DNA from: Parapedobacter composti
GTDB lineage: Bacteria > Bacteroidota > Bacteroidia > Sphingobacteriales > Sphingobacteriaceae
Direction: 5' to 3'
Assembly: GCF_900112315.1 (NCBI RefSeq)
Contig: NZ_FOLL01000014.1
Span: forward strand, 1 to 64,000
Length of the DNA stretch: 64,000 bases
The translations under genes and the position numbers were made by a program. The notes under the pieces are model-generated. The model saw nothing but the letters and a program-made list of their open reading frames with translations. It was not told where the DNA came from and ran no database searches. Below are positions 1-9,200 of the stretch, in pieces (position 1 is the stretch's first letter; each line of letters begins with the position of its first letter).

Positions 1-74
1 CAGGTCAATTCAAATCAAAAAATCAAAGAACGACTATAATATATTTATATACAATGCTTTACAATGAATTTTAA

Positions 75-335
75 AAACTTAACGCATCACTAGTAGTCAC
101 CAATAACAATTTGATGTGCCGCTTCGATCCCGAAATGACCGAAGAGCTGTCAGCCAGAGCCGGCTTCTTGCCTATGATTATGAAAGGGAAAGCGTATAAG
201 GGATATTGCTATGTGGAGCCGGAGAGCTTTAGGAATCAAACTGACTTTGAATTTTGGATCAACTTATGCCTTGATTTCAACAGCAGGGCCAAATCATCGA
301 AGAAAAGTGAAAAGAAGCGTCAATATAAACGGTAA
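75..335 (+). pseudogene. TfoX N-terminal-domain protein, 5'-truncated remnant
   Basis: The open frame matches only the C-terminal two thirds of a TfoX/Sxy N-terminal domain. An LMCRFDPE segment is followed by a PMIMKGKAYKGY stretch, then a DFEFWINLCLDFN helix and a lysine-rich end. In the family this part is preceded by about 40 residues containing a K-M-F-G-G motif. Here a stop at 72-74 closes the frame, and nothing upstream in the window supplies the missing half. A start at TTG 111 or ATG 114 would give only about 74 residues. It is most likely a decayed gene. A frameshift that leaves the N-terminal half in another frame before base 75 cannot be excluded, because only 74 bases of context are visible. 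Confidence 0.6.
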
Positions 336-897
336 AATAAGAGTACAGCTAAAATTACCTAGCCGGACACTATTCTTTGCATTGAGCTTATTTCCTACCG
401 AGGTATTCGCCCAGCCTGAAAAAAATCACGGGTTTGACATAGAAGTAGATCCCATCGCTTTCGCCTTGAATGGCTTTTCTCTTCACGGAGGATATCTCAC
501 AGGTGCCTGGCGTTTTGACTTGGGGGTATTTGGTCTAGATGTCCCCAAATGGGCACACGGCAACGAAGGATTTGAGGCAAGGGCCATTGGCGCAGGCTGG
601 AAAGCCGATCGTTTTTTTCGAAAAGCACCGGATGGCTTTTTTGTGGGTGTAGAAGGAAATGTAACCAAAACAACCATTACCCATACGGCTTCTGCAGGGA
701 AAAAAGATGTTATGGAATATTCCTTAGGAATTCGTGGTGGCTATCGCTGGAATACCGGCCTGGCGAACTTGTATGTTACCCCTTGGCTCGGGCTGGGCTA
801 TATCCTCAATGCCAAAGACAGGACCATCAATGGTGAGGTATATAAAACAGGTCCCTTTCAGTCCTTCCCTACCGTACATATCGGGTGGAAGTTTTGA
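307..897 (+). CDS. Small outer-membrane beta-barrel protein, hypothetical
   Basis: The product has a hydrophobic signal-like stretch (LFFALSLF) ending in a FA-QPEKN cleavage-type site. It continues as alternating aromatic and glycine-rich strands and ends in WKF, the terminal phenylalanine usual for outer-membrane barrels. The frame is open from ATG 211, but that start would overlap the better-supported TfoX frame by 125 bases and add a non-secretory leader. I therefore prefer GTG 307, which places the signal peptide near the N terminus; the start remains uncertain. The size of about 196 residues suggests an eight-stranded barrel. No specific substrate or partner can be named. Confidence 0.55.
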   Translation: MKRSVNINGKIRVQLKLPSRTLFFALSLFPTEVFAQPEKNHGFDIEVDPIAFALNGFSLHGGYLTGAWRFDLGVFGLDVPKWAHGNEGFEARAIGAGWKADRFFRKAPDGFFVGVEGNVTKTTITHTASAGKKDVMEYSLGIRGGYRWNTGLANLYVTPWLGLGYILNAKDRTINGEVYKTGPFQSFPTVHIGWKF

Positions 898-922
898 CCA
901 AGCAAATAGAAAATTCTGGGAA

Positions 923-1438
923 ATGGACTACAGGTCACACACATTTGAGGCACGTTTGGAAATCATTGGCATCAATCCATTTGTCTTTGTCCCCGAAGAA
1001 ATTTTACGGGACATCTTCCGACAGGCAGATCGTGACAAAAGTCCCATCCCTGTTTGCGGAACAGTAAACGGACGGCCTTATACCCAAACCCTGATGAAAT
1101 ACAAGGGGCATTGGAGGCTGTACATCAACCTAGTCATGCTGGAAAATTCTCCCAAGAGAATCGGGGAAATCATAGAAGTCAGTATCCGCTTCGACCCTGT
1201 AAAAAGGGAAGTTCCCGTGCATTCAAAGCTCATGAAGGCATTGGAAGAAAACCCTGTGGCGAAACGAGCTTTTGACCAACTCGTCCCATCCAAACGCCTT
1301 GAAATTCTCAAGTATATGTCTTACCTGAAAACGGAAGCAAGCATTGAGAGAAATGTGAAAAAGGTAATCGCTAACTTATCTGAAAAATGTAGCGCAGGAA
1401 ACCGGAATGAATATGGCGGTAACATCAGCTACACGTAA
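923..1438 (+). CDS. DUF1905 / YdeI-OmpD-associated family protein
   Basis: The 171-residue product begins with a DUF1905-type beta domain: an F-x-A-x-L start, a VFVPEEIL segment, and a PVCGTVNGRPYTQTLM stretch resembling the family's pV-gtingvpf motif. A YdeI/OmpD-associated C-terminal helical region follows, with AKRAFDQLVPSKRLEILKYM and the usual alanine- and arginine-rich helices. The family's biochemical role is unclear; some members are called bacteriocin-protection proteins. ATG 923 is chosen because the longer frame from 734 runs through the preceding barrel gene in another frame. The gene follows the barrel protein by 25 bases, so the two may be cotranscribed. Confidence 0.7.
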   Translation: MDYRSHTFEARLEIIGINPFVFVPEEILRDIFRQADRDKSPIPVCGTVNGRPYTQTLMKYKGHWRLYINLVMLENSPKRIGEIIEVSIRFDPVKREVPVHSKLMKALEENPVAKRAFDQLVPSKRLEILKYMSYLKTEASIERNVKKVIANLSEKCSAGNRNEYGGNISYT

Positions 1439-1697
1439 TGAGGCGTATGGAATTCACAGACATCAGAACAATTCTATCACACACCATTGTAGCGTATTGC
1501 AAAGTTAACACCTTTCTTCAGCTGGAAATTTATTATCCTTATAAGACATAAATGATCAACTAAAATTGCGTTCAAAACGCTCCGAAGTCGCTTTCCGGAC
1601 GCTCCGAAGAGCGTTAATGGAGTCACCGCGGTCACTTCAACATCGCTCCGAAGTCCGTTTTCAAAATGACCAAGCGTCATTTTTGGCCATTTTCAAT
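1439..1697. other. Intergenic gap with hairpins and a 10-bp repeat cluster
   Basis: No convincing gene lies here. Three copies of CGCTCCGAAG sit at 1578-1587, 1600-1609 and 1644-1653. The second forms a perfect hairpin, ACGCTC-cgaa-GAGCGT (1599-1614). Another perfect hairpin, AAAATGAC-caagc-GTCATTTT, lies at 1663-1683. The genes on either side converge on this gap, so the last hairpin could end plus-strand transcription, though it lacks a clean T-run after it. Confidence 0.5.
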
Positions 1698-1729
1698 AAA
1701 AAAGCCGCCCCGAAATACATCGGGACGGC
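1698..1729 (-). terminator. Rho-independent terminator of the HU-like gene
   Basis: A 10-bp stem (1704-1713 with 1720-1729, one mismatch) closes on a six-base loop. On the minus strand it is followed by a run of six T (1698-1703). It lies 30 bases past the stop codon of the HU-like gene, which places it as that gene's terminator. Confidence 0.8.
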
Positions 1730-1758
1730 CGGAGACCCAGGTTGAGGTTAGTATTGCT

Positions 1759-2142
1759 TTACCTCATTTTCTCAAAAGTTAAATTATCCATAACAGTTCT
1801 GACGTGCTTACCTGGATGAAACAGCAGGCGCTTGCGGAAAATGTTACCCGCAGTCACTTCCTCCGGGGTGTCGCTCCCCACACTGTTGCTGCTCAGCCGG
1901 AATGCACCGAGGTTGCCGAGCCGCACAATATAGCCGCGTGAAATATTACGCGGAATCTCCCGTACGAGGCTCTGCAATACCGCATAAACGTCCGACTCGG
2001 TGAGCGACGATGCGTGCGAAATATCCTCTGCCATGCTTTCCAAAGAAATTATCCCGGCGTGCACCGGGCGTGCATAGAATTTCTTCGGTGCTGCAGGTTC
2101 CCCCGGCTTGCCGATTTCCACAACGTTGAATTTAATTGCCAT
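1759..2142 (-). CDS. HU family DNA-binding protein (Bacteroidota HU-related form)
   Basis: The 127-residue product is longer than classical 90-residue HU. A beta-rich leader (MAIKFNVVEIGKPG) precedes a helical pair (SMAEDISHASSLTESDVYAVLQSL) and the HU core (RLGNLGAFRLSSNS), whose G-x-L-G-x-F/L pattern marks the family. These proteins bind and bend DNA and occur in multiple copies in Bacteroidota. ATG 2142 is chosen over 2169 because AAGGAG lies five bases upstream of it. It is a single gene with its own terminator. Confidence 0.8.
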   Translation of the reverse strand: MAIKFNVVEIGKPGEPAAPKKFYARPVHAGIISLESMAEDISHASSLTESDVYAVLQSLVREIPRNISRGYIVRLGNLGAFRLSSNSVGSDTPEEVTAGNIFRKRLLFHPGKHVRTVMDNLTFEKMR

Positions 2143-2245
2143 GTTACTCCTTTTTAAAACGTTAAACAAAAAACAGTTACTCCGTGCCGCGGACGGTACC
2201 TTTCCCTTGGCAATACAAAGTTCCGGCGATTGTCAAGAACGCTTG

Positions 2246-2281
2246 TCGGAATTGGCGGTTTTGTCGGAATTGGCGGTTTTG
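2246..2281. repeat. Perfect 18-bp tandem duplication
   Basis: The unit TCGGAATTGGCGGTTTTG occurs twice back to back (2246-2263, 2264-2281). It lies between the HU-like gene and the porP/sprF gene, upstream of the HU-like gene on its strand. It encodes nothing convincing and could affect spacing in that promoter region. Confidence 0.7.
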
Positions 2282-2346
2282 TCGTCGCTCGTCCTTCTTC
2301 AGCGGCCCAGCACTGCCTGGTGAAATCTGGTCGCACTTAGATGATA

Positions 2347-3246
2347 TCAGTTCCCGATACGCCAGCCCAGCCCCACCTCAAACGCATTTCCCGCATAGCG
2401 GCTCAGCGAGGAAGTTTCCAGGCTGTACATGCCCAGCAACTGCAGGTTGCCCAGACGGGCGCCGAAGCCGAACGACGCGTTTTCTGAGGTGTGATACAAC
2501 CCCAGTACGCGGAAGCGTTCGGCAAACCGGAAGTCCAGCCCCACATCGAGGATGTTGCCTGTACCCCGTGCACCCCGGTAACAGACCTTAGGGGTAAGTG
2601 CCATGGACCCGCTGCCGTCGCCTACGGGCAGCGTGTAACTCACCGCCGAAAAGAACAGGGGATTGTTTACCAACTGCCGTTCGTCTTTCTCGATATTCCG
2701 GATCAGATCGCCCATGGCAAACTCCACACAGAGTTCGCTAAAGGTGTAAGCAAGCCCGAAGTTGGCATCCAGCCTGGCCCCCCGTTCGTTGTAGGCGGCC
2801 AGCACGGGGTCGTACCCCGTGGCATTCACCTTGGTCATATCCAACCGGCTCCGCGACAGCGTGGCCGACAATCCGAAATGCAGCTGGTGGTCAGCGGCCA
2901 GCGGCAGGTGGTAGGCATAGCCCAGCGAACCGCCGGTATGCCGCACAGACCCTACCGAAGTGTTGTCCAGCACCAGCCCGATGCCGGAACGGCCGAAACC
3001 GTGCTCGGCGGTAAAGGCTTGGTTGCGGGGCGCGCCCGGCATCGTATTTGCCGTGGCGCGTATCCCCAGGTTGAGCGTGGTGCCGCCTTCCATGCCGGCC
3101 CGGGCTGGGTTGAACAGGTAGGGGTTCTGGAAATAGCCCGTACCCATGGGCGATAGCTGGGCGCTCACCTCAGCGATGCCCACCGCCACCACCGTGGTGA
3201 GGAGGGCCAATATATAGCGACTGCTGCTTTTTATGTTGGTGTTCAT
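2347..3246 (-). CDS. PorP/SprF family type IX secretion membrane protein
   Basis: The 299-residue product has a signal peptide (about residues 1-29, ending VSA-Q). The family hallmark follows: MGTGYFQNPYLFNPARAGM, with its Y-x-x-N-P-x-L-x-N-P-A-x-A-G pattern. The rest is a glycine- and aromatic-rich barrel ending in GLGWRIGN. PorP/SprF proteins are outer-membrane partners that T9SS substrates with type B C-terminal domains need for secretion or attachment. Here the gene lies 11 bases downstream of the giant lyase that carries such a domain, so it is very likely its dedicated partner. It is the last gene of the locus. Confidence 0.92.
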   Translation of the reverse strand: MNTNIKSSSRYILALLTTVVAVGIAEVSAQLSPMGTGYFQNPYLFNPARAGMEGGTTLNLGIRATANTMPGAPRNQAFTAEHGFGRSGIGLVLDNTSVGSVRHTGGSLGYAYHLPLAADHQLHFGLSATLSRSRLDMTKVNATGYDPVLAAYNERGARLDANFGLAYTFSELCVEFAMGDLIRNIEKDERQLVNNPLFFSAVSYTLPVGDGSGSMALTPKVCYRGARGTGNILDVGLDFRFAERFRVLGLYHTSENASFGFGARLGNLQLLGMYSLETSSLSRYAGNAFEVGLGWRIGN

Positions 3247-3257
3247 GATGTTGCCTT

Positions 3258-6200
3258 TTATCGGTTGTCCCTGATAATGTTGATGTACCCCTTCTGTGGC
3301 TCACGGCCGCCGCCGAACGTGATGATGAAATAGTAGGTGCCTTCGGCCAGCGGCCTGCCCTGATAGGTACCGTTCCAATCGTTCTGGTAGTCTTTGGCCT
3401 GGTGGATAATCCGACCGGAAATGTCGAATATTTTCACCTCGTTGCCGGGGTAATGTTCGATGTTGCGGACTACCCACGTATCGTTGATGCCATCGCCATT
3501 GGGTGTCACCACGTTGCTCACCTCCAGGGCCTCGGGTTCAAATACTTCTATGGTGATAGACGCTTCGCCTTCACAGCCGAATTCATTGACCGCTTTAACG
3601 GTGAAGGTGGTTGTCTCCGTAAGCCGGGCGGTAAGCACATTCGTTTCGATGGTCTGGTCATTGTATGTCCATGTCAGCGCTACGGCGCTTCTTGCGTTGT
3701 TCCGCACCTCCAGGCGTACGCTTTCGCCCCGCTGTAGCCGCTGCTTGTCGGCCAGCAAACTGATATCCGGCTGTGCGGCGATGGCAAGCGTGAACGTCTG
3801 GCTGTAAGTATCCTGCCCGCCGTGGGCGGTGCCTCCGTCGTCTTTGGCTGTAACCGTTACGGTTACCTGGTCGTCAATCCCGGCTTTTGGCGTATAGGTC
3901 AGGTGGGCCACACCGTTTTCCGGCTGGGTGATAGACAGGGTGTGGAACAGCCGCGAGGGGTTGGCGCTTAGCGACAGCTCTACCGACTGCCCTTCTTCCA
4001 GACCGGCGTTGATGCCACTGATGGTGATGGTGCGTTCTTCGGGCGTAAAACAATAGGCCACGTCTGCTATTTCATCAAACGAGGGCGGGGTATTTACAAA
4101 GTTTACGACAACCTGGATGGTCGCCTCGTCACTTTCGCCCAGGCTGTTGCTCACCCGCACTTTCACTTCCAGTACCCGGCCTTCTTCGTAATCGAAATCG
4201 CCGGCGTCGTTAATGGTCAGTTCGCCGGTTTCTGCGTTTAATGCAAATGCTGCTATCCCGTTTCCGTTCACGTCGGTGTTTTGCGTAATCCGCCAGCCGG
4301 TCAGTACTTCCCCTTCGGGATTACTGGCGGTCAGTTGAGCTATCAACGTACCTTCAGTACTGTATTGGTTCACGCCCAGCACCTCGTCGGCATTGATAAC
4401 GGGTAACGCCAGGGCTTCCGTTTGGAACGACCAGGTTTCGCCGTATTCCACCCCTCCTTCCGCCAGCGCATCCACCCGCCAGTAATAGGTTGTTCCATGG
4501 GCGAGCAGGCTGGTATGGGCGTACAGTTGCTCGGTGATGCCTTCGGCCACAGGGGCCAGGTCGACCGGAGACGTGCCTAACCGAAGCGTGTAGGATTCAG
4601 CCTCGCCCTCCCAGACGAACGTGGTGCCGGAGACGGGGATGTCTGTCGCTCCGTTTTCCGGACTGACATTTTGCACCGGATTCATCACTGGCTTTGATTC
4701 GAACAGGTTTTTTATCTGCGCAGGCGACAGCGCGACGTTGTATAGCCGCACATCGTCCAGGTCGTCCCGGTATGGGCGGTTCTCGCGGGAGTTGCCGATG
4801 GTGAGATCCATCTCCGGCATGGCGATACCTTCTACCGTCCCGTCGTTGGATTCCGCTTTCAGTTCACCGTCGATATACAGGCGCGTCTTGCCCGCGTCGC
4901 GGTCACGCACGGCCACCACATGCTTCCATTCCCCGTTGAACAGCCCCGCATTGTTTGCATTGGTCGCCGCATCGGTCTTCACGATGTCATCGTCTATGGA
5001 GAACACGATGTTGCCGTTGTGATGCAACTGGATGCCGTACCATTTGCCGCCTTCGGCCGAGGCGAACGCTCCCTTATGGATAAGGTAGGCGTTGTTGGCC
5101 GAAGGGGTATACGTGTTTTCATCACCGCGCATCCACAATGATATCGTGAACGAGTTTTGGTCAAATGCGTTCTGTGCCGCTGCGGGCACCACGATGGCGC
5201 CGGTAGGTGCGGTGGTAGTATAATGGATAGCGCCACCGTGTTTACCGTCGCTGATCCACGGACTGCCGCCGAAATCCCGCAGCATGCCGTGGTTGCCGTA
5301 GGGGCTGGAGTCGGTAACCACCGTACCGGAGGTTTCGTCCAGCTTGTAGTGCGCCACCGGCTGAAGTTCTTCCCGCGGCGGGGTAAATAGTTCGGCAATC
5401 TCCTCAGGAGAAAGCGCGTAATTGTATAAACGCACATCGTCCAGGTCGTCCCGGTATGGGCGGTTCTCGCGGGAGTTGCCGATAGTGAGATCCATCTCCG
5501 GCATGGCGATGCCTTCTACCGTCCCGTCGTTGGATTCCGCTTTCAGTTCACCGTCGATATACAGGCGCGTCTTGCCCGCGTCGCGGTCGCGCACGGCCAC
5601 CACATGCTTCCATTCCCCGCTGAACAGCCCGGCATCATTTGCATTGGTCGCCGCGTCGGTCTTCACGATGTCATCGTCTATGGAGAACACGATGTTGCCG
5701 TTGTGATGCAGCTGGATGCCGTACCATTTGCCGCCTTCGGCCGAGGCGAACGCTCCCTTATGGATGAGGTAGGCGTTGTTGGCCGAAGGGGTATACGTGT
5801 TCTCATTACCGCGCATCCACAATGATATCGTAAACGAGTTTTGGTCAAATGCGTTCTGTGCCGCTGCGGGCACCACGATGGCGCCGGTGGGTGCCGTGGT
5901 GGTATAATGGATGGCACCGCCCCGTTTACCGTCGCTGATCCAGGGGTCGTCGCCGAAGTCGCGCAACACACCGTGGTTGCCGTAGGGGCTGGAGTCTGTC
6001 ACCACGTTCCCGGAGGTTTCGTCCAGGCGATAGTGTGCCACCAGCTCCCGGTCCGCCATCCCCTGGAAAAGGGCGCCGATTTCTTCATCAGACAGGGCAT
6101 AGTTGTATAGGCGGACATCGTCCAGGTCGTCGCGGTACGGGCGGTTCTCCCGGGAGTTGCCGATGGTGAGGTCCATCTCCGGCATGGCGATGCCGCCTTC

Positions 6201-9200
6201 GGTACCGTCGTCAACTTCCGAAAGGAGTTCGCCGTCGATGTACAGCCTTGTCTTGCGGGCATTGCGGTCGCGCACGGCTACCACATGCTTCCACTCCCCG
6301 CTGAACAGTCCGGCATTGTTCGCATTGGTCGATGCATCGGTCTTCACCACATCGTCATCGATGGAAAAATTGATATTGCCGTTGTGGTGCAGCTGGATGC
6401 CGTACCATTTGCCACCTTCGGCCGAGGCGAACGCCCCCTTATGGATAAGGTAACTGTTGGTCGCCGACGTGGGGCCATAGGTGTTTTCATCGGCCCGCAT
6501 CCACAGCGATATCGTAAAAGAATGCTCGTCAAACGCGTTCTGCGCTGCTGCGGGCACCACGATGGCACCCGTAGATGCCGTGGTGGTATAGTGGATACCC
6601 CCACCGAACTTACCGTCGGCAATCCAGGGGTCTTCCCCGAAATCGCGCAACATGCCGTGGTTGCCGTATTTGCTGGCATCATGCACTACAGTGCCACTGG
6701 TTTCGTCCAGCTTGTAATGGGCTACCAGTTCACGGCTTTCGGGGGGCGGCGCCGCGGTTTGAAACGACCAGGTATCGCCTTCAGCAACATCTTCGCCTGC
6801 CTTGGCATCCACCCGCCAGAAATAGGCCGACTCGGCCTGCAAGCCTTCGAAAACATATGACGTGGTGGTGGCCGGCAGTTCGGCGACCTGCTCCAGCGCA
6901 TCTGCTGAAGTTCCAAAGTAAACCAGGAACGTTTCAGCCAATGCCCCGCCTGCCCAGGTGACCTCGGCGCGGTTGGCTTCCGAACTGCGCTGGCCGTGGG
7001 CAGGCACCGGCGTATGGGCTTTCTGTACTCCGGCCGCACGGGCAAATTCTTCCATAATCTCCTGTTCGCTCAGCACGTGGTTAAACAACCGGAGTTCATC
7101 CAGCTGGCCCGTATAGGGGGCCGACGCATTTTGGGAACTCAGAAATTCCAGCACACCGATGTTGCCGATAACCAGGTCGCTGGCCTCCCCGATTCCCGAA
7201 AGCGCACGCTGTATAGCGGTTTGCCCCACCACTTCCCCGTTCCGGTAAACGCGGAGCTGCCGTGCTTCGGCATCCCGGATAACAACCACGTGGACCCAAT
7301 CGTCCACGAAAAACGGGCGGCCGTCTATCCCCACTTCATCCTTACCTCCGCCGCCAGCGTCATTATCGTCGTCGATGGCAAATCGGAACTGATTGTTTTT
7401 TAACTCAATATTGAAGCGTTTCCCCGTAGCTCCGGTATGCTCGTTCCGCGTAATGGAACCTTTGCAGAGCAGGTAAGCGCTGCTGTTATTGTCGGGGGGC
7501 AGGTCTGCCGTACTCCCTTTCATCCAGAACGAAATGGAGAATGACCCGTGGCTTAAGTACAGGTGATCGGCATGCGGGATGCTGATGGGATACATATTGC
7601 GGTCTACGGTGGACAGATCCACCGCACCGCCTTTTATTCCTGAAATACGTACCTGGCCGACATCGTCGGTACCCAGCAGGCCGTGTGTCTCATAGGGCGA
7701 AGCGTCGAGGAGTTCGGGGCCTTCTTCTTCGTCAAACGCCCAGTGGCCTACCAGGCCACGTTCGAACTCCGGGGTCACGCGGAAAGACCAAACCACGCCG
7801 GTGGCTGTTCCGCGGTCGTTAACCGCATCCACCCGCCAGAAGTACGTTTGGCCGTGCTCCAGGCCTTCAAATACCGCGGTCGGCCCGGATGCGGCAGGTA
7901 CTTCCGCAACCTGGGCGAGGCTTTCTGCCGATGTGCCCAGAAATACCAGGTAGGTAGCTGTATTTTCACTGCCGGACCACCGCACACTGGCCTGCCCGGA
8001 GGCATCGATAGCTACGTAGCCGTAACTATCGCCCGGCATGGGCTGCGACGGCGTTTCCGGTGCCGTTGGAATGGGTGGCGTGGTTATCGAACGGAATACA
8101 TACGATGACGACTCATCATCTCCTGTTACGATTTTTAACCGGTAATAGTAAGTGGTATTGGGCAGCGTGCCTTCGTTATCTACATACGTTTCGGTACCTA
8201 TGGCTACCGCAGCTACCTGGGCATACACGGCTCCATCGGCTGAGCGTTCTATAACCACCGTACCTTCTTCATTGCCGTTATCGCTCCACGTCAGCGTGAT
8301 GGTGCTGCCTTCCGGATCTTCTTCCGACTCGGCCGCCAGCGTAATTTGGGATGGCGGCCGGATAAAATCGGGAGCCTCGCCGTCTACCAGGCTGTTGATG
8401 TAAACCTCTATGTTCAGGTAATTCGGATCGATGTTGCTTTCCGCAAGGGCGTCCGCCGGATCATGCTTGTCCAACCCGTTGGCATCTTCCCACTCGTCCG
8501 GAATGCCGTCGCCATCGGTATCCAGTGGTGCCGGGGCACCGTCCACCACACCCAGCCCGCCATTGGCCAGCGGCAGGTCGTCTTCGCGGTACACGTATAC
8601 CGCCTCGGTGCCTACCGACGCCAATTCGGCAATGATCAGTTCGTCCACCTGATCCCTGCGGGGGAAATTGGCTCCCACGTTGGCCAGCACCCAATCATAG
8701 GCCTGTTGGGCCGTCAGGGCATTCGGCGTATAGGGATATTCGTAGGGTTGTGCCTGGAAGTTGCCGGGTTCCACACCCGGATAGCCGCTGGCGTCTTCCG
8801 GAATCAACGACCCGTTCAATGCGCCATCTTTATTATCATCCCAATAGTTGCCCGATGCGTACAGGTTGAAGGTTGGCGTACCCCGGGAAAAAGGTGTGTT
8901 TCTTGACGGCGTATGGGGGCCGGCGATAAAATAATTATTAACGATATTCACATGGGAAGTGCTTGCCGACCCGCCCATGATGTACCCATCGCCGGAGACG
9001 GAATGCCCGTAGGTATTGCCTGCATTGCCGAAGTTATACACCACGTTGTTTACAAACTCGTTGATGCCCTTCACTTTGGGATTGCGGGTTTTGTTGCTAT
9101 GGTACAGGCTCCTGAGGATACTTACTTTACCGCCCGGTTCCATGAGGCCACCGGCAGAATGGTTATGGCGGTGCACCCCCTGGCCGATGATGGAGTTCTG

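Noticed and set aside
1477..1680. 67-residue minus-strand open frame
   Set aside because: It is built from the 10-bp repeats and hairpins of the gap and resembles no protein.
4700..6737. Regular repeats as a possible CRISPR array
   Set aside because: The units are about 684 bases long, in frame and encode LamG domains, so they are coding repeats.
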